Of a DNA stretch of 64,000 nucleotides, positions 8,623 through 16,307 are shown piece by piece. The notes beneath the pieces are model-generated. The model was not told where the DNA came from, made no database searches, and saw only the letters and a program-made list of their open reading frames with translations. Within the stretch, counting starts at the first letter, position 1; every line of letters starts with the position of its first letter. The stretch comes from Hymenobacter nitidus (lineage in GTDB: Bacteria > Bacteroidota > Bacteroidia > Cytophagales > Hymenobacteraceae): positions 62,001 through 126,000 of the forward strand of contig NZ_JAJADQ010000006.1 of NCBI RefSeq assembly GCF_020447315.1, read 5' to 3'. The translations under genes were made by a program, and so were the position numbers.

Positions 8623-9942
8623 TTACTTTTTGGCGGTCAGGTAATCGGCGGCCAGGGTGGCCAGCGTGGTAACGCCCAAGGTCAGGCCGCTTTCGTCGAT
8701 GCGGAAGCCGGGCGTGTGGTGGGGGCCGGTGGTGGCCGGGTCGGTGCCCTTGGTCATGCCGCCCACGAAGACGAACAGGCCCGGTACTTTCTCCTGGAAG
8801 AAGGCAAAGTCCTCGGCCCCGGTCACGGCCTTTTGCAGCACTACTTTATCGGCGCTGCCGGCGGCCGTGCGCAACGAGGGCAGCATCTTGTCGGTCAGCT
8901 TGAGGTCGTTGTAGGTCACGGGGGCGTAGTTCACGATGTCGACTTCGGCCGTGGCCCCGGCGCTGGCGGCAATGCCGGTGGCCGTACGGCGAATGTCCTC
9001 CCAGATCTTGCGCTGCATGTCCTTGTTCAGCGTCCGGATGGTGCCGGTCAGCTCCACCTGGTCCGGGATGATGTTGTTGCGCACCCCGCCGTGAATCATG
9101 CCCACCGTAATGACAGCCGCGTCCTCGGTCAGCAGGGTCTGGCGGCTGATGATGGTTTGCAAGCCCAGCACAATCTGCGAGGCCGTTACCACCGGGTCCA
9201 CGCTCAGCCAGGGGTAGGCCCCGTGCGCCGATTTGCCTTTTACCTTGATGGTAAACACGTCGGACGAAGCCATTTCACCCCCGGGCCGGTACTTGAGCGT
9301 GCCCACTTCGGTCTGGGCGTTGATGTGCACCCCGAAGATGGCATCGACCTTGGGGTTGTCGAGCACGCCCTGCTTCACCATGAGCTTGGCGCCGCCTTCC
9401 TCGCCGGGCAGGGAGCCTTCCTCGGCGGGCTGAAAGATAAACTTGATGGTACCGGGCAGGTCCTTTTTCACCTGGCTCAGCACCTCGGCCGCGCCCATCA
9501 GCATGGCCACGTGGGTATCGTGGCCGCAGGCGTGCATCACGCCTACTTCCTGGCCGTTGTACTGGGTGCGGGCCTTGCTGGCGAAGGGCAGCTCGTTCTT
9601 TTCCGTGACGGGCAGCGCATCCATGTCGGCGCGCAGGGCTACTACGGGGCCGGGCTTGCCACCCTTCAGAATACCCACCACGCCGGTGCGGGCCACGCCG
9701 GTCTGCACTTCCAGGCCCAGACTTTTGAGGTGGGCGGCAATGATACCGGCCGTGCGGGTTTCCTGGTTGCCCAGCTCGGGGTGCTCGTGCAGGTCGCGGC
9801 GCCAGGCTATAACCTTGGCTTCCTCGGCGGCGGCCAGCTTGGCAATGCGGGCATCGAGGGCGGCATTCTGAGCGGTGGCGGGAGCCGCGGCCAGGGCGGT
9901 CAGCAGGCCGGCGGCGGCCAGGAAAAAGTAGCGTTGGTTCAT
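8623..9942 (-). CDS. M20-family amidohydrolase (N-acyl-amino-acid/hippurate hydrolase type)
   Basis: A 439-residue exported metallohydrolase with a signal peptide ending ALAAAPATAQ. The M20D signatures are present: the metal-binding HACGHDTHVAML, the catalytic FQPAEEG, and the second domain LTGTIRTLNKD. A C-terminal metal ligand lies in GPHHTPGFRID. Enzymes of this group cleave N-acyl or N-aroyl amino acids or small amide conjugates using two metal ions. The signal peptide places it in the periplasm or outside. It is followed 11 bases downstream by an ATP-grasp ligase gene, so an amide hydrolase and a candidate amide ligase form an apparent two-gene operon. The exact substrate is unknown. Confidence 0.9.
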   Translation of the reverse strand: MNQRYFFLAAAGLLTALAAAPATAQNAALDARIAKLAAAEEAKVIAWRRDLHEHPELGNQETRTAGIIAAHLKSLGLEVQTGVARTGVVGILKGGKPGPVVALRADMDALPVTEKNELPFASKARTQYNGQEVGVMHACGHDTHVAMLMGAAEVLSQVKKDLPGTIKFIFQPAEEGSLPGEEGGAKLMVKQGVLDNPKVDAIFGVHINAQTEVGTLKYRPGGEMASSDVFTIKVKGKSAHGAYPWLSVDPVVTASQIVLGLQTIISRQTLLTEDAAVITVGMIHGGVRNNIIPDQVELTGTIRTLNKDMQRKIWEDIRRTATGIAASAGATAEVDIVNYAPVTYNDLKLTDKMLPSLRTAAGSADKVVLQKAVTGAEDFAFFQEKVPGLFVFVGGMTKGTDPATTGPHHTPGFRIDESGLTLGVTTLATLAADYLTAKK

Positions 9943-10111
9943 CCGAAACTGGAAAAGCAGGCGTTAAGCAGGCAAGGTACAATGCCGGACGCATTTGCTG
10001 AAGCCGCCGGGCGCGCCGGCCGCCGCCAGCTGTTGGTCACGACAGTCCCAGGTTCTTGTAAAAAGCCAATTTGTGCTCGTCGTTTCCGCCCGACCCCGTA
10101 TCTTAGGGGCA

Positions 10112-10909
10112 ATGCCTGGCTTACCTCTCCCCGCTTTTCTCGTCAAACTGACGCCGCTGCTGCTGGCCCTGCTGCTGGCGGCGCCGGCGCCCGCCCAGAC
10201 CACCCCGGCCCGCCTGGTTCCGTTCCGGAAAGGCGCCAAGTGGGGCTACGCCGACCAGAGCCGCCGCATCGTGCTGCCCCTGCAGTATGACGAGGCCGGC
10301 CCTTTCGTGCAGGAGCTGGCCTGGGTGCGCGTCGGCAGCCTCTACGGCTACATCGACGGGGGCGGCAACCCCGTCACGCCCATTCAGTTCACCAAAGCCG
10401 GCTCCTTCTCCCACGACCGGGCCACGGTGGAGCTGGCGGGCGAAACCTTCCAGATTGACGGCAGCGGCAAGCGCGTAACGGCCCCCGCCGAGCCCGAGCC
10501 GGAAAGCGAGTTTCTCACCCAGGGCGACCTGCTGCGGCAAAACGGCAAGGTCGGGTTCCGCTTCACGGTGGGCCAGGCCGTGGTGCCGGCCATCTACGAC
10601 GAGATTCAGGAGAACTACAACGGCTTACTCTTCGTGCGCCAGGGCCAGAAGTGGGGCGTGCTCAACAACAAGGGCAAGCTGACGCTGCCTATCGAGTACG
10701 ACGCCATCCGGGCCGTGGAGGCCAACAACTTTGCCTTCGCCATCGTGGAGCAGCAGGGCCTGTATGGGTACCTGGCCGAGGATGGCCGCCTGCTGGTGCC
10801 CCTCAAGTACAGCGCCGCCGAGCCCTTCGTGGCCAGCGTGGCCCGCGTAACGACCCCCGACGGCCGCAGCGGCTACATCGACACCCGCGGCCGGGAGTAT
10901 TTCGAGTAG
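10112..10909 (+). CDS. Exported WG-repeat protein
   Basis: A 265-residue protein with a signal peptide (LTPLLLALLLAAPAPAQ). It then carries about five WG (KWG beta-hairpin) repeats: KWGYADQSRRIVLPLQYDE, LYGYIDGGGNPVTPIQF, KVGFRFTVGQAVVPAIYDE, KWGVLNNKGKLTLPIEYDA and LYGYLAEDGRLLVPLKY. WG repeats occur in surface and envelope proteins and are thought to mediate binding, but no enzymatic role is known for them. The open frame begins at 9995; the ATG at 10112 is chosen because it directly precedes the signal peptide. The gene is followed by the 42-bp palindromic array. Confidence 0.85.
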   Translation: MPGLPLPAFLVKLTPLLLALLLAAPAPAQTTPARLVPFRKGAKWGYADQSRRIVLPLQYDEAGPFVQELAWVRVGSLYGYIDGGGNPVTPIQFTKAGSFSHDRATVELAGETFQIDGSGKRVTAPAEPEPESEFLTQGDLLRQNGKVGFRFTVGQAVVPAIYDEIQENYNGLLFVRQGQKWGVLNNKGKLTLPIEYDAIRAVEANNFAFAIVEQQGLYGYLAEDGRLLVPLKYSAAEPFVASVARVTTPDGRSGYIDTRGREYFE

Positions 10910-10949
10910 GCGCGGCCGGGTAGCCGGGCGGGTCAGGGCTTGGGAGGCT

Positions 10950-11257
10950 CTGCACCGGTGCAGAATGGCTGCCGGGCCCTCTTTAGTGCCCCTGCACCGG
11001 TGCAGGACGCATCCAGCACCCCCGGCAGCCGTCCTGCACCGGTGCAGGCCATGTCCGGAGCCCCCGGTAGTCATCTTGCACCGGTGCAGGATGACTACCG
11101 GGGCGCCTTTGGTCATTCTGCACCGGTGCAGAACGTCTCCGGGGTAGGCTGGAGCCATCCTGCACCAGTAGCAAGAGGCTTCGGGTGCCCCCGCAGGCTT
11201 CTGCCACCAGTGGCAACGGTTTCTGGGGTGGGCTGGATAGGCTTGCTACCGGTGACG
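10950..11257. repeat. Tandem array of eight 42-bp units centred on ACCGGT palindromes
   Basis: Eight palindromic centres lie at exactly 42-base steps (between bases 10956/57, 10998/99, 11040/41, 11082/83, 11124/25, 11166/67, 11208/09 and 11250/51). The core of units 2 and 3 is CCTGCACCGGTGCAGG; units 1, 4 and 5 vary at the edges. Units 6-8 have decayed cores (CACCAGTAG, CACCAGTGG, TACCGGTGAC) but keep the register. The spacers of about 26 bases are related to one another and partly inverted: spacer 4 resembles the reverse complement of spacer 3, and spacer 1 that of spacer 2. The array lies between the WG-repeat gene and the TonB-like gene. Reading frames stay open on both strands because 42 is a multiple of three and the core is palindromic. 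Confidence 0.9.
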
Positions 11258-11348
11258 GATGCAAATACTTACCGGGCAACGTATCTTCCGGATGCAGACC
11301 GGGGTCGGGGCTGCGTTATGCCGTACCCCACGTTATCCAACCGCCGCT

Positions 11349-12155
11349 ATGCTCGACCTGCCCCTTCTGAACGTACGCCTGAATCCTTGCCATGAAGACT
11401 GGCAGCAGATGACGCCCACCGCGCAGGGCCGCCACTGCGCCAGTTGCCAGCGCACCGTCCACGACTTCACCACCGCCACCCAGGCCGACCTGATGGCTGC
11501 CCGCGCCGCCTCGGCCGACGGGCGCCTGTGTGGTCGGTTCCGGCAGGCGCAGCTGGCCCCGGCCCAGCCACAGTTGCGCCCGAAGCTGCGGCGGTTTCTG
11601 GTAGCCCTGGTGCTGGTGTGCGGGCTGGGACTAAGCAGTGGCGAGGCGTGGGCGCAGGTGCGGAAGGCTGAACTTAATACGCGGGCTGTACCGCCTGCCG
11701 GGCTGCAACTCAAAAGGCCCGAGGAGTTGAGCCCGGTTTCCCTGACGGATGATGTAGATCAGCTACTCGCGCCAGCGGGGCCAACACCGGAGCGAATGGT
11801 ATTTGTTGGCTCCGTCGAGCAGATGCCGCAGTACCCCGGCGGCATGGACGCTCTGATTGCCTACCTCGGGCAAAACACCCGCTACCCTGACAGCGTCACG
11901 GCTTCGGGCAAGGTATTCGTCAGCTTTCTGCTCACGAAAACCGGGGCCATAACCAATGTCCGCATCACGCGGGGAGTCAATCCGGCCTTGGATGCGGAGG
12001 CCCTGCGCGTAGTGCAGCAAATGCCACCCTGGCTATCCGGTGAGCAAAATAACTTGCCGGTGGATGTGAGCTACACCATGCCCATCACCTTCAGCCGGGA
12101 GCCGGACACTGGTGCCCACAAGCAGAAAGGCAAGCGCCGGGCCGCCGGCCGGTAG
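11349..12155 (+). CDS. TonB-family protein with N-terminal Cys motif
   Basis: This 268-residue protein combines three parts. The N-terminus (1-60) has cysteines spaced as NPCHEDW, HCASCQRTVHDFT and GRLCGRF, which looks like a small metal-binding or redox module facing the cytoplasm. A membrane segment follows at about 83-100 (FLVALVLVCGLGLSSG). The C-terminus (about 155-255) is a TonB C-terminal domain (GGMDALIAYLGQNTRYP, GKVFVSFLLTKTGAITNVRI, ALRVVQQMPPW). The last part suggests energy transduction to, or contact with, outer-membrane proteins. ExbB/ExbD genes are not nearby. The ATG at 11349 is chosen over the upstream in-frame ATG at 11259 because that one lies at the edge of the repeat array. 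Confidence 0.8.
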   Translation: MLDLPLLNVRLNPCHEDWQQMTPTAQGRHCASCQRTVHDFTTATQADLMAARAASADGRLCGRFRQAQLAPAQPQLRPKLRRFLVALVLVCGLGLSSGEAWAQVRKAELNTRAVPPAGLQLKRPEELSPVSLTDDVDQLLAPAGPTPERMVFVGSVEQMPQYPGGMDALIAYLGQNTRYPDSVTASGKVFVSFLLTKTGAITNVRITRGVNPALDAEALRVVQQMPPWLSGEQNNLPVDVSYTMPITFSREPDTGAHKQKGKRRAAGR

Positions 12156-12246
12156 GCGCTAATCTTAAGAGCATCATCGGCGGTTCGGGGAAAAATTCGC
12201 ACTTTAATCCCGCTATATTTCCACCGAACCCACTTCCCTGCGCCTT

Positions 12247-13803
12247 ATGATCTTTACGCCCAGCCCCATGCTCCTCAAGCTGCTCTATACCCGCGGCAGC
12301 CTGCACAACACGCCCGAGGGTGTGGCCTTCAGCATCAAAAACCGCCTCGACACGGTGCGCATCACCCGCATCGACTACGTGCAGGTGGACGATGTGCGTC
12401 TGGGCGTGGAGCAGATTGCCCTGGACCTGGGCGGGGGCGACGTGCGGCCCGCCACCGTGTTCAACGCCGACAGCAGCGGCTACGAGCTGCCCGTGGGTCA
12501 GGCGGCCACGTTTCATCTGGCCACCGAGCACCTTAAGGAGGGCATTCACAAGGTGCGGGTGCAGTTCTCAGCCGACCCCTTCGGCGACCTGAACGTGGAG
12601 GTGGAAGATGCCATCGTCAACATTCCCGATACCCGCACCCGCATTCCGCGTCAGGACCAGGACGACTACTCCGAGGCCGCCATTCAGGCCCGGCAGCGCT
12701 TCGCCGAAGAGTTTTCGGGCGAGGAGTTCAAGCACCTGAAGCACTACTCCTTCGACCCGCACATGCTGCAGGGCAACTGCGAGCATTTCACCGGCGTGGC
12801 CCAGATTCCGGTGGGCCTGGCCGGCCCGCTGACCGTGAACGGGGAGCACGCCCAGGGCGACTTTCTCATTCCGATGGCTACCACCGAAGGCACGCTGGTG
12901 GCCAGCTACAACCGCGGCATTCAGGTGCTCAACCTCTGCGGGGGCGTGAAGTGCACCGTCATCGGCGACGCCATGCAGCGGGCCCCGGTCTTTGTGTTCG
13001 ACGACGCCCGCGGGGCCCGCGACTTCGGCAAGTGGGTAGAACAGGAAATCGAGAAGATCCGGCCCGAGGCCGAAAGCACCTCCCGCATTGCCAAGCTCCA
13101 GTACATCGATACCTACCTGAGCAACAAGTTCGCCTACCTGCGCTTCAACTACAGCACCGGCGACGCGGCCGGCCAGAACATGGTGGGCCGGGCCACCTTC
13201 GCGGCCTGCTCCTGGATTCTGGAAAACTACAAGGGTGCGCCCATCCGCCACTTCTACCTCGAATCGAACTTCGCCACCGACAAAAAGGCCAGCCAGATCA
13301 ACGTGATGCGCACCCGGGGCAAGCGCGTGGTGGCCGAGTGCGTCATCAAGCGCGACATTCTGCAGCAGCGCATGCGCGTGACGCCCGAGCAGCTGGCCTA
13401 CCACGGGCAGGTGAGCAACGTGGGGGCCTTTCTGAGCGGGGCCAACAACAACGGCGCCCACTCGGCCAACGGCATTACGGCCCTCTTCATTGCCACCGGC
13501 CAGGACGTAGCCAACGTGTCGGAATCGTCGGCGGGCGTGCTGTACTCGGAAGTGACCAAGGAAGGCGACCTGTATCTGAGCATCACCATTCCTTCCCTCA
13601 TCGTAGCTACTCACGGCGGCGGCACGGGCCTGGCCACCCAGAACGAGTGCCTGCGCATGCTGGGCTGCGTGGGCCGGGGCACAGTGAACAAGTTTGCCGA
13701 AATAGTGGCCGGCGTGGTGCTGGCCGGCGAGCTGAGCCTGGGCTCGGCCATTTCATCGTCCGACTGGGTGAGCAGCCACGAGCAGTACGGCCGCAACCGG
13801 TAG
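12247..13803 (+). CDS. Hydroxymethylglutaryl-CoA reductase (class I type) with N-terminal extension
   Basis: A 518-residue enzyme predicted to reduce HMG-CoA to mevalonate with NADPH, the committing step of the mevalonate route to isoprenoids. The catalytic set of class I enzymes is complete. Glu214 lies in MATTEGTLVASYNRG and Lys346/347 in SNFATDKKASQIN. Asp420 lies in ATGQDVANV and His511 in the C-terminal SSHEQYGRNR. The cofactor loop GDAAGQNM is at 305-312. Residues 1-140 precede the catalytic domain and form a separate, beta-rich module with no membrane segment, unlike the eukaryotic anchor. No other mevalonate genes are in the window. The stop codon abuts the hairpin at 13804-13864. Confidence 0.9.
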   Translation: MIFTPSPMLLKLLYTRGSLHNTPEGVAFSIKNRLDTVRITRIDYVQVDDVRLGVEQIALDLGGGDVRPATVFNADSSGYELPVGQAATFHLATEHLKEGIHKVRVQFSADPFGDLNVEVEDAIVNIPDTRTRIPRQDQDDYSEAAIQARQRFAEEFSGEEFKHLKHYSFDPHMLQGNCEHFTGVAQIPVGLAGPLTVNGEHAQGDFLIPMATTEGTLVASYNRGIQVLNLCGGVKCTVIGDAMQRAPVFVFDDARGARDFGKWVEQEIEKIRPEAESTSRIAKLQYIDTYLSNKFAYLRFNYSTGDAAGQNMVGRATFAACSWILENYKGAPIRHFYLESNFATDKKASQINVMRTRGKRVVAECVIKRDILQQRMRVTPEQLAYHGQVSNVGAFLSGANNNGAHSANGITALFIATGQDVANVSESSAGVLYSEVTKEGDLYLSITIPSLIVATHGGGTGLATQNECLRMLGCVGRGTVNKFAEIVAGVVLAGELSLGSAISSSDWVSSHEQYGRNR

Positions 13804-13864
13804 GACAGATAGGATGGAACATCATTCCTCGCTCTGCCCGGAATGATGTTCCATCCTATCTGTC
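13804..13864. repeat. 25-bp inverted repeat (terminator or REP-like element)
   Basis: Perfect 25-bp arms (13804-13828 and 13840-13864) flank an 11-base loop, starting right after the HMG-CoA reductase stop. The inner part (CATTCCTCGCTCTGCC on this strand) is related to the reverse complement of the repeat at 53691-53727, so it looks like a member of a dispersed family that also works as a transcription stop. Confidence 0.75.
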
Positions 13865-14018
13865 ATCCTGGGTATTCCGCGCATTAAGCGGCGACGAAAG
13901 GCCTTATCACGCTAGCACGAATCGTAGAAACCCCAGTTGTTTTACTCCCACAAAGTCGTTCCCGAAGCTCAGGCATGACCGACTTGCCAGCCTTACAACC
14001 ACACACCTATTGCCCGCT

Positions 14019-15572
14019 ATGAATAAACTTGTACTGCTAAGCCTGCTGAGCCTGCCGGCCCTGGCACGCGCCCAATCGGCCCATCCCAACGTGCTGATCA
14101 GCGTGCAGAACTCGCCCAACGAAACCAGCATTGCCATCAACCCCAAGAATACCCAGGAGCTGGTGGCCGGGGCCAACCTCAACAACCAGTACACCTCGCT
14201 CGACGGGGGCCGCACCTGGACCTGGCGCACCCTGACCTCGCCCTACTCGGTGTGGGGCGACCCGGTGGTGGTAGCCGACACGACGGGCGCCTTCTACTAC
14301 TTCCACCTGTCGAATCCCGGGGCCACGTCCATCGGCTTCCCCTTCATCGACCGGCTGCTGGTGCAGCGCACGGCGCAGGCGGCTATCCCCTTCAGCTACC
14401 GCAGCTTTTTCGGCCTGAACCCGCCCAAGCAGCAGGACAAGGAGTGGGTGGCTGTGGACCGCAAAACCAACACCCTGTACGCCACCTGGACCGAATTTGA
14501 CGCCTACGGCAGCCTCAGCTCCCGCGACAGTACCCGCATTCTGTTCTCCAAGTCCACGGACCAGGCCCAAACCTGGAGCCCGCCCCGGCGCATCAGCTTC
14601 TACGGCGGCGACGCGGTGGATGAGGACGCCACGGTGGAAGGCGCCGTGCCGGCCGTGGGCCCCAACGGCGAAATCTACTCGGCCTGGGCCGGGCCGCGCG
14701 GCATCGTCTTCAACCGCAGCCTGGATGCCGGCCAAACCTGGCTGCCCAAGGAAAAACCCATCGTGAGCCAGCCCGGCGGCTGGGACTACGCCGTGCCGGG
14801 CATCTACCGGGCCAACGGCCTGCCCGTGACGGCCTGCGACGTAAGTACCGGCCCCCACCGCGGCACCCTGTACGTGAACTGGACCGACCAGCGCAACGGC
14901 CCCTCCGACACCGACGTGTGGCTGGCGCGCAGCACTGACGGCGGCCAGACCTGGAGTGCGCCCCTGCGGGTGAACAACGACCCGCCCGGCCGCCACCAGT
15001 TCTTTACCTGGATGACCGTAGACCAGAAAACCGGCTACCTGTGGTTTGTCTTCTACGACCGGCGCAGCTACCCCGACACCCGCACCGACGTGTATGGCGC
15101 CCGCAGCACCGACGGCGGCCGGACCTTCCAGAACTTCCGGCTGAGCCAGACGCCGTTTGTGCCCAATGAGAACGTCTTTTTCGGCGACTACACCAACATC
15201 ACGGCCCACGACAACGTGGTGCGCCCCGTCTGGACGCGGCTAGACAACACGCAGTCCAGCGCCTGGACGGCCCTGATTGACCCGACGGTGCTGGCCGCCA
15301 AAGGCACCCTGCCCGACCTGACGCTGCAAACCTACCCCAACCCGGCCGCCCACACCCTGCACCTGGCCCTGGATTTGCCCACGGCGGCCCTGGCCCACAT
15401 CGACCTGCAAACCACTACGGGCCGGCACGTGCGCACGGCGCTGCACCAGCAGTTGGCGGCGGGTCATCAGCAGCTCAGCATTCCGGTGCGCGACCTGGCG
15501 GCGGGGGTGTATCTGCTGGAAATGAAGATCGGCAATGCCGTGCTGCACCGCAAAGTCACGGTGCTGCATTAG
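14019..15572 (+). CDS. Secreted sialidase/BNR-repeat-like protein with T9SS sorting domain
   Basis: A 517-residue exported protein: signal peptide LVLLSLLSLPALARAQ, then a beta-propeller built of BNR/Asp-box-like repeats. Examples are SLDGGRTWTW, SKSTDQAQTWSPP, SLDAGQTWLP, STDGGQTWSAP and STDGGRTF. A T9SS type A domain closes it (LQTYPNPAAHTLHLAL ... LAAGVYLLEMKIG). The S-x-D-x-G-x-T-W box is the hallmark of exo-sialidases, but it also occurs in non-enzymatic propellers. I do not see an unambiguous Arg triad, so the activity is not claimed. The frame is open far upstream through HMG-CoA reductase; the ATG at 14019 with its signal peptide is the credible start. Confidence 0.85.
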   Translation: MNKLVLLSLLSLPALARAQSAHPNVLISVQNSPNETSIAINPKNTQELVAGANLNNQYTSLDGGRTWTWRTLTSPYSVWGDPVVVADTTGAFYYFHLSNPGATSIGFPFIDRLLVQRTAQAAIPFSYRSFFGLNPPKQQDKEWVAVDRKTNTLYATWTEFDAYGSLSSRDSTRILFSKSTDQAQTWSPPRRISFYGGDAVDEDATVEGAVPAVGPNGEIYSAWAGPRGIVFNRSLDAGQTWLPKEKPIVSQPGGWDYAVPGIYRANGLPVTACDVSTGPHRGTLYVNWTDQRNGPSDTDVWLARSTDGGQTWSAPLRVNNDPPGRHQFFTWMTVDQKTGYLWFVFYDRRSYPDTRTDVYGARSTDGGRTFQNFRLSQTPFVPNENVFFGDYTNITAHDNVVRPVWTRLDNTQSSAWTALIDPTVLAAKGTLPDLTLQTYPNPAAHTLHLALDLPTAALAHIDLQTTTGRHVRTALHQQLAAGHQQLSIPVRDLAAGVYLLEMKIGNAVLHRKVTVLH

Positions 15573-15591
15573 TTCAGGCTAATCGAACGTC

Positions 15592-15629
15592 AACAGAAAG
15601 GGCCGCTGATATCAGCGGCCCTTTCTGTT
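15592..15629. terminator. Intrinsic terminator hairpin
   Basis: Perfect 19-bp arms with no loop bases (15592-15610 and 15611-15629), core AGGGCCGCTGAT, lie between the sialidase-like gene and the convergent lipoprotein gene. T-rich and A-rich flanks on the two sides suggest it serves both. Confidence 0.8.
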
Positions 15630-15660
15630 AATCGGCTTGTTAATCAGCTTGGCTACCAGT

Positions 15661-16185
15661 TTAGAGCGGGTCGGCGGTTACTTTGAAGCGGGAGTCGGCC
15701 CGCACGGTTACTTCCTTGCCAATGGTGCTGTTCACGGTAGCCTGGGTGTGCAGCGTGTAGCTGGGCGCTTTGAGGTACTTGTCCAGCTTGGCGCCGCTCG
15801 GGGTCAGCTCGATGCTGCTCACGCCCTTGGGCACCTGCGCCAGCGAGGCCAGCGGTACGATGTCGTTCTGATCGGTGCCGATGGAGATGCTGATGTTGTT
15901 CAGGAAGTCAAAATTGGCGGCCGACGGGTCGGTGATGGTCAGCGTGAACTTGGTCAGCGACACATCTTTTACCAGGTCGGCGTTGGTGTTGTTGTTCTTG
16001 AAGGTCTGCTCGGCGTTGGTCGTCACGGGCACCGGCAGAATCACGGGCACGGTAACAACGGGGCTGGCGGGAATCTTGATGTTCTGGCTGTAATCAACGT
16101 TAAAGGTCAGCAGCTCATTGATCTTTTTGCAGCTCATAATGCCCAGCAGCAGGAATAGCGGGGCCAGTAGCAATACTTTTTTCAT
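15661..16185 (-). CDS. Putative lipoprotein of unknown function
   Basis: A 174-residue protein with a lipoprotein signal (MKKVLLLAPLFLLLGIMSC), the lipobox Cys at about residue 19 being followed by KK. The mature part is beta-rich and regular (VTLTKFTLTI-like strands, FDFLNNISISIG, SIELTPSGAKLDKYL, YTLHTQATVNSTIG). It resembles Ig-like or jelly-roll Bacteroidota lipoproteins, but I recognise no named family. The frame is open up to 16275; the ATG at 16185 directly precedes the signal. Its neighbours do not suggest a function. Confidence 0.75.
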   Translation of the reverse strand: MKKVLLLAPLFLLLGIMSCKKINELLTFNVDYSQNIKIPASPVVTVPVILPVPVTTNAEQTFKNNNTNADLVKDVSLTKFTLTITDPSAANFDFLNNISISIGTDQNDIVPLASLAQVPKGVSSIELTPSGAKLDKYLKAPSYTLHTQATVNSTIGKEVTVRADSRFKVTADPL

Positions 16186-16307
16186 GTTGGTCAGTTGTTG
16201 CAGAAGATGAGAAAAAGGTTGGAAGACGCACAACGCCGGCCCCATTGGATTAGTGCCGGCGTTGGTTGACAACAATATAGACGTTTGCAGTTTATAAGTA
16301 CCCGCTT

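Noticed and set aside
8716..10290. 524-residue protein on the plus strand
   Set aside because: Antisense reading of the M20 amidohydrolase, which has complete metal-binding motifs.
10950..11257. CRISPR array
   Set aside because: The repeat core is only 12-16 bases and palindromic, spacers are related to each other, and no cas gene is present.
10940..11395. Protein-coding gene made of APVQ or LHRCR repeats
   Set aside because: Reading frames stay open on both strands only because the unit is palindromic and 42 is divisible by three; there is no good start, signal or codon pattern.
13804..13864. Insertion sequence end
   Set aside because: No transposase gene or target duplication is seen nearby.
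12951..14018. Upstream extension of the sialidase-like gene
   Set aside because: It is an out-of-frame reading of HMG-CoA reductase and repeat sequence; a proper signal peptide begins at 14019.
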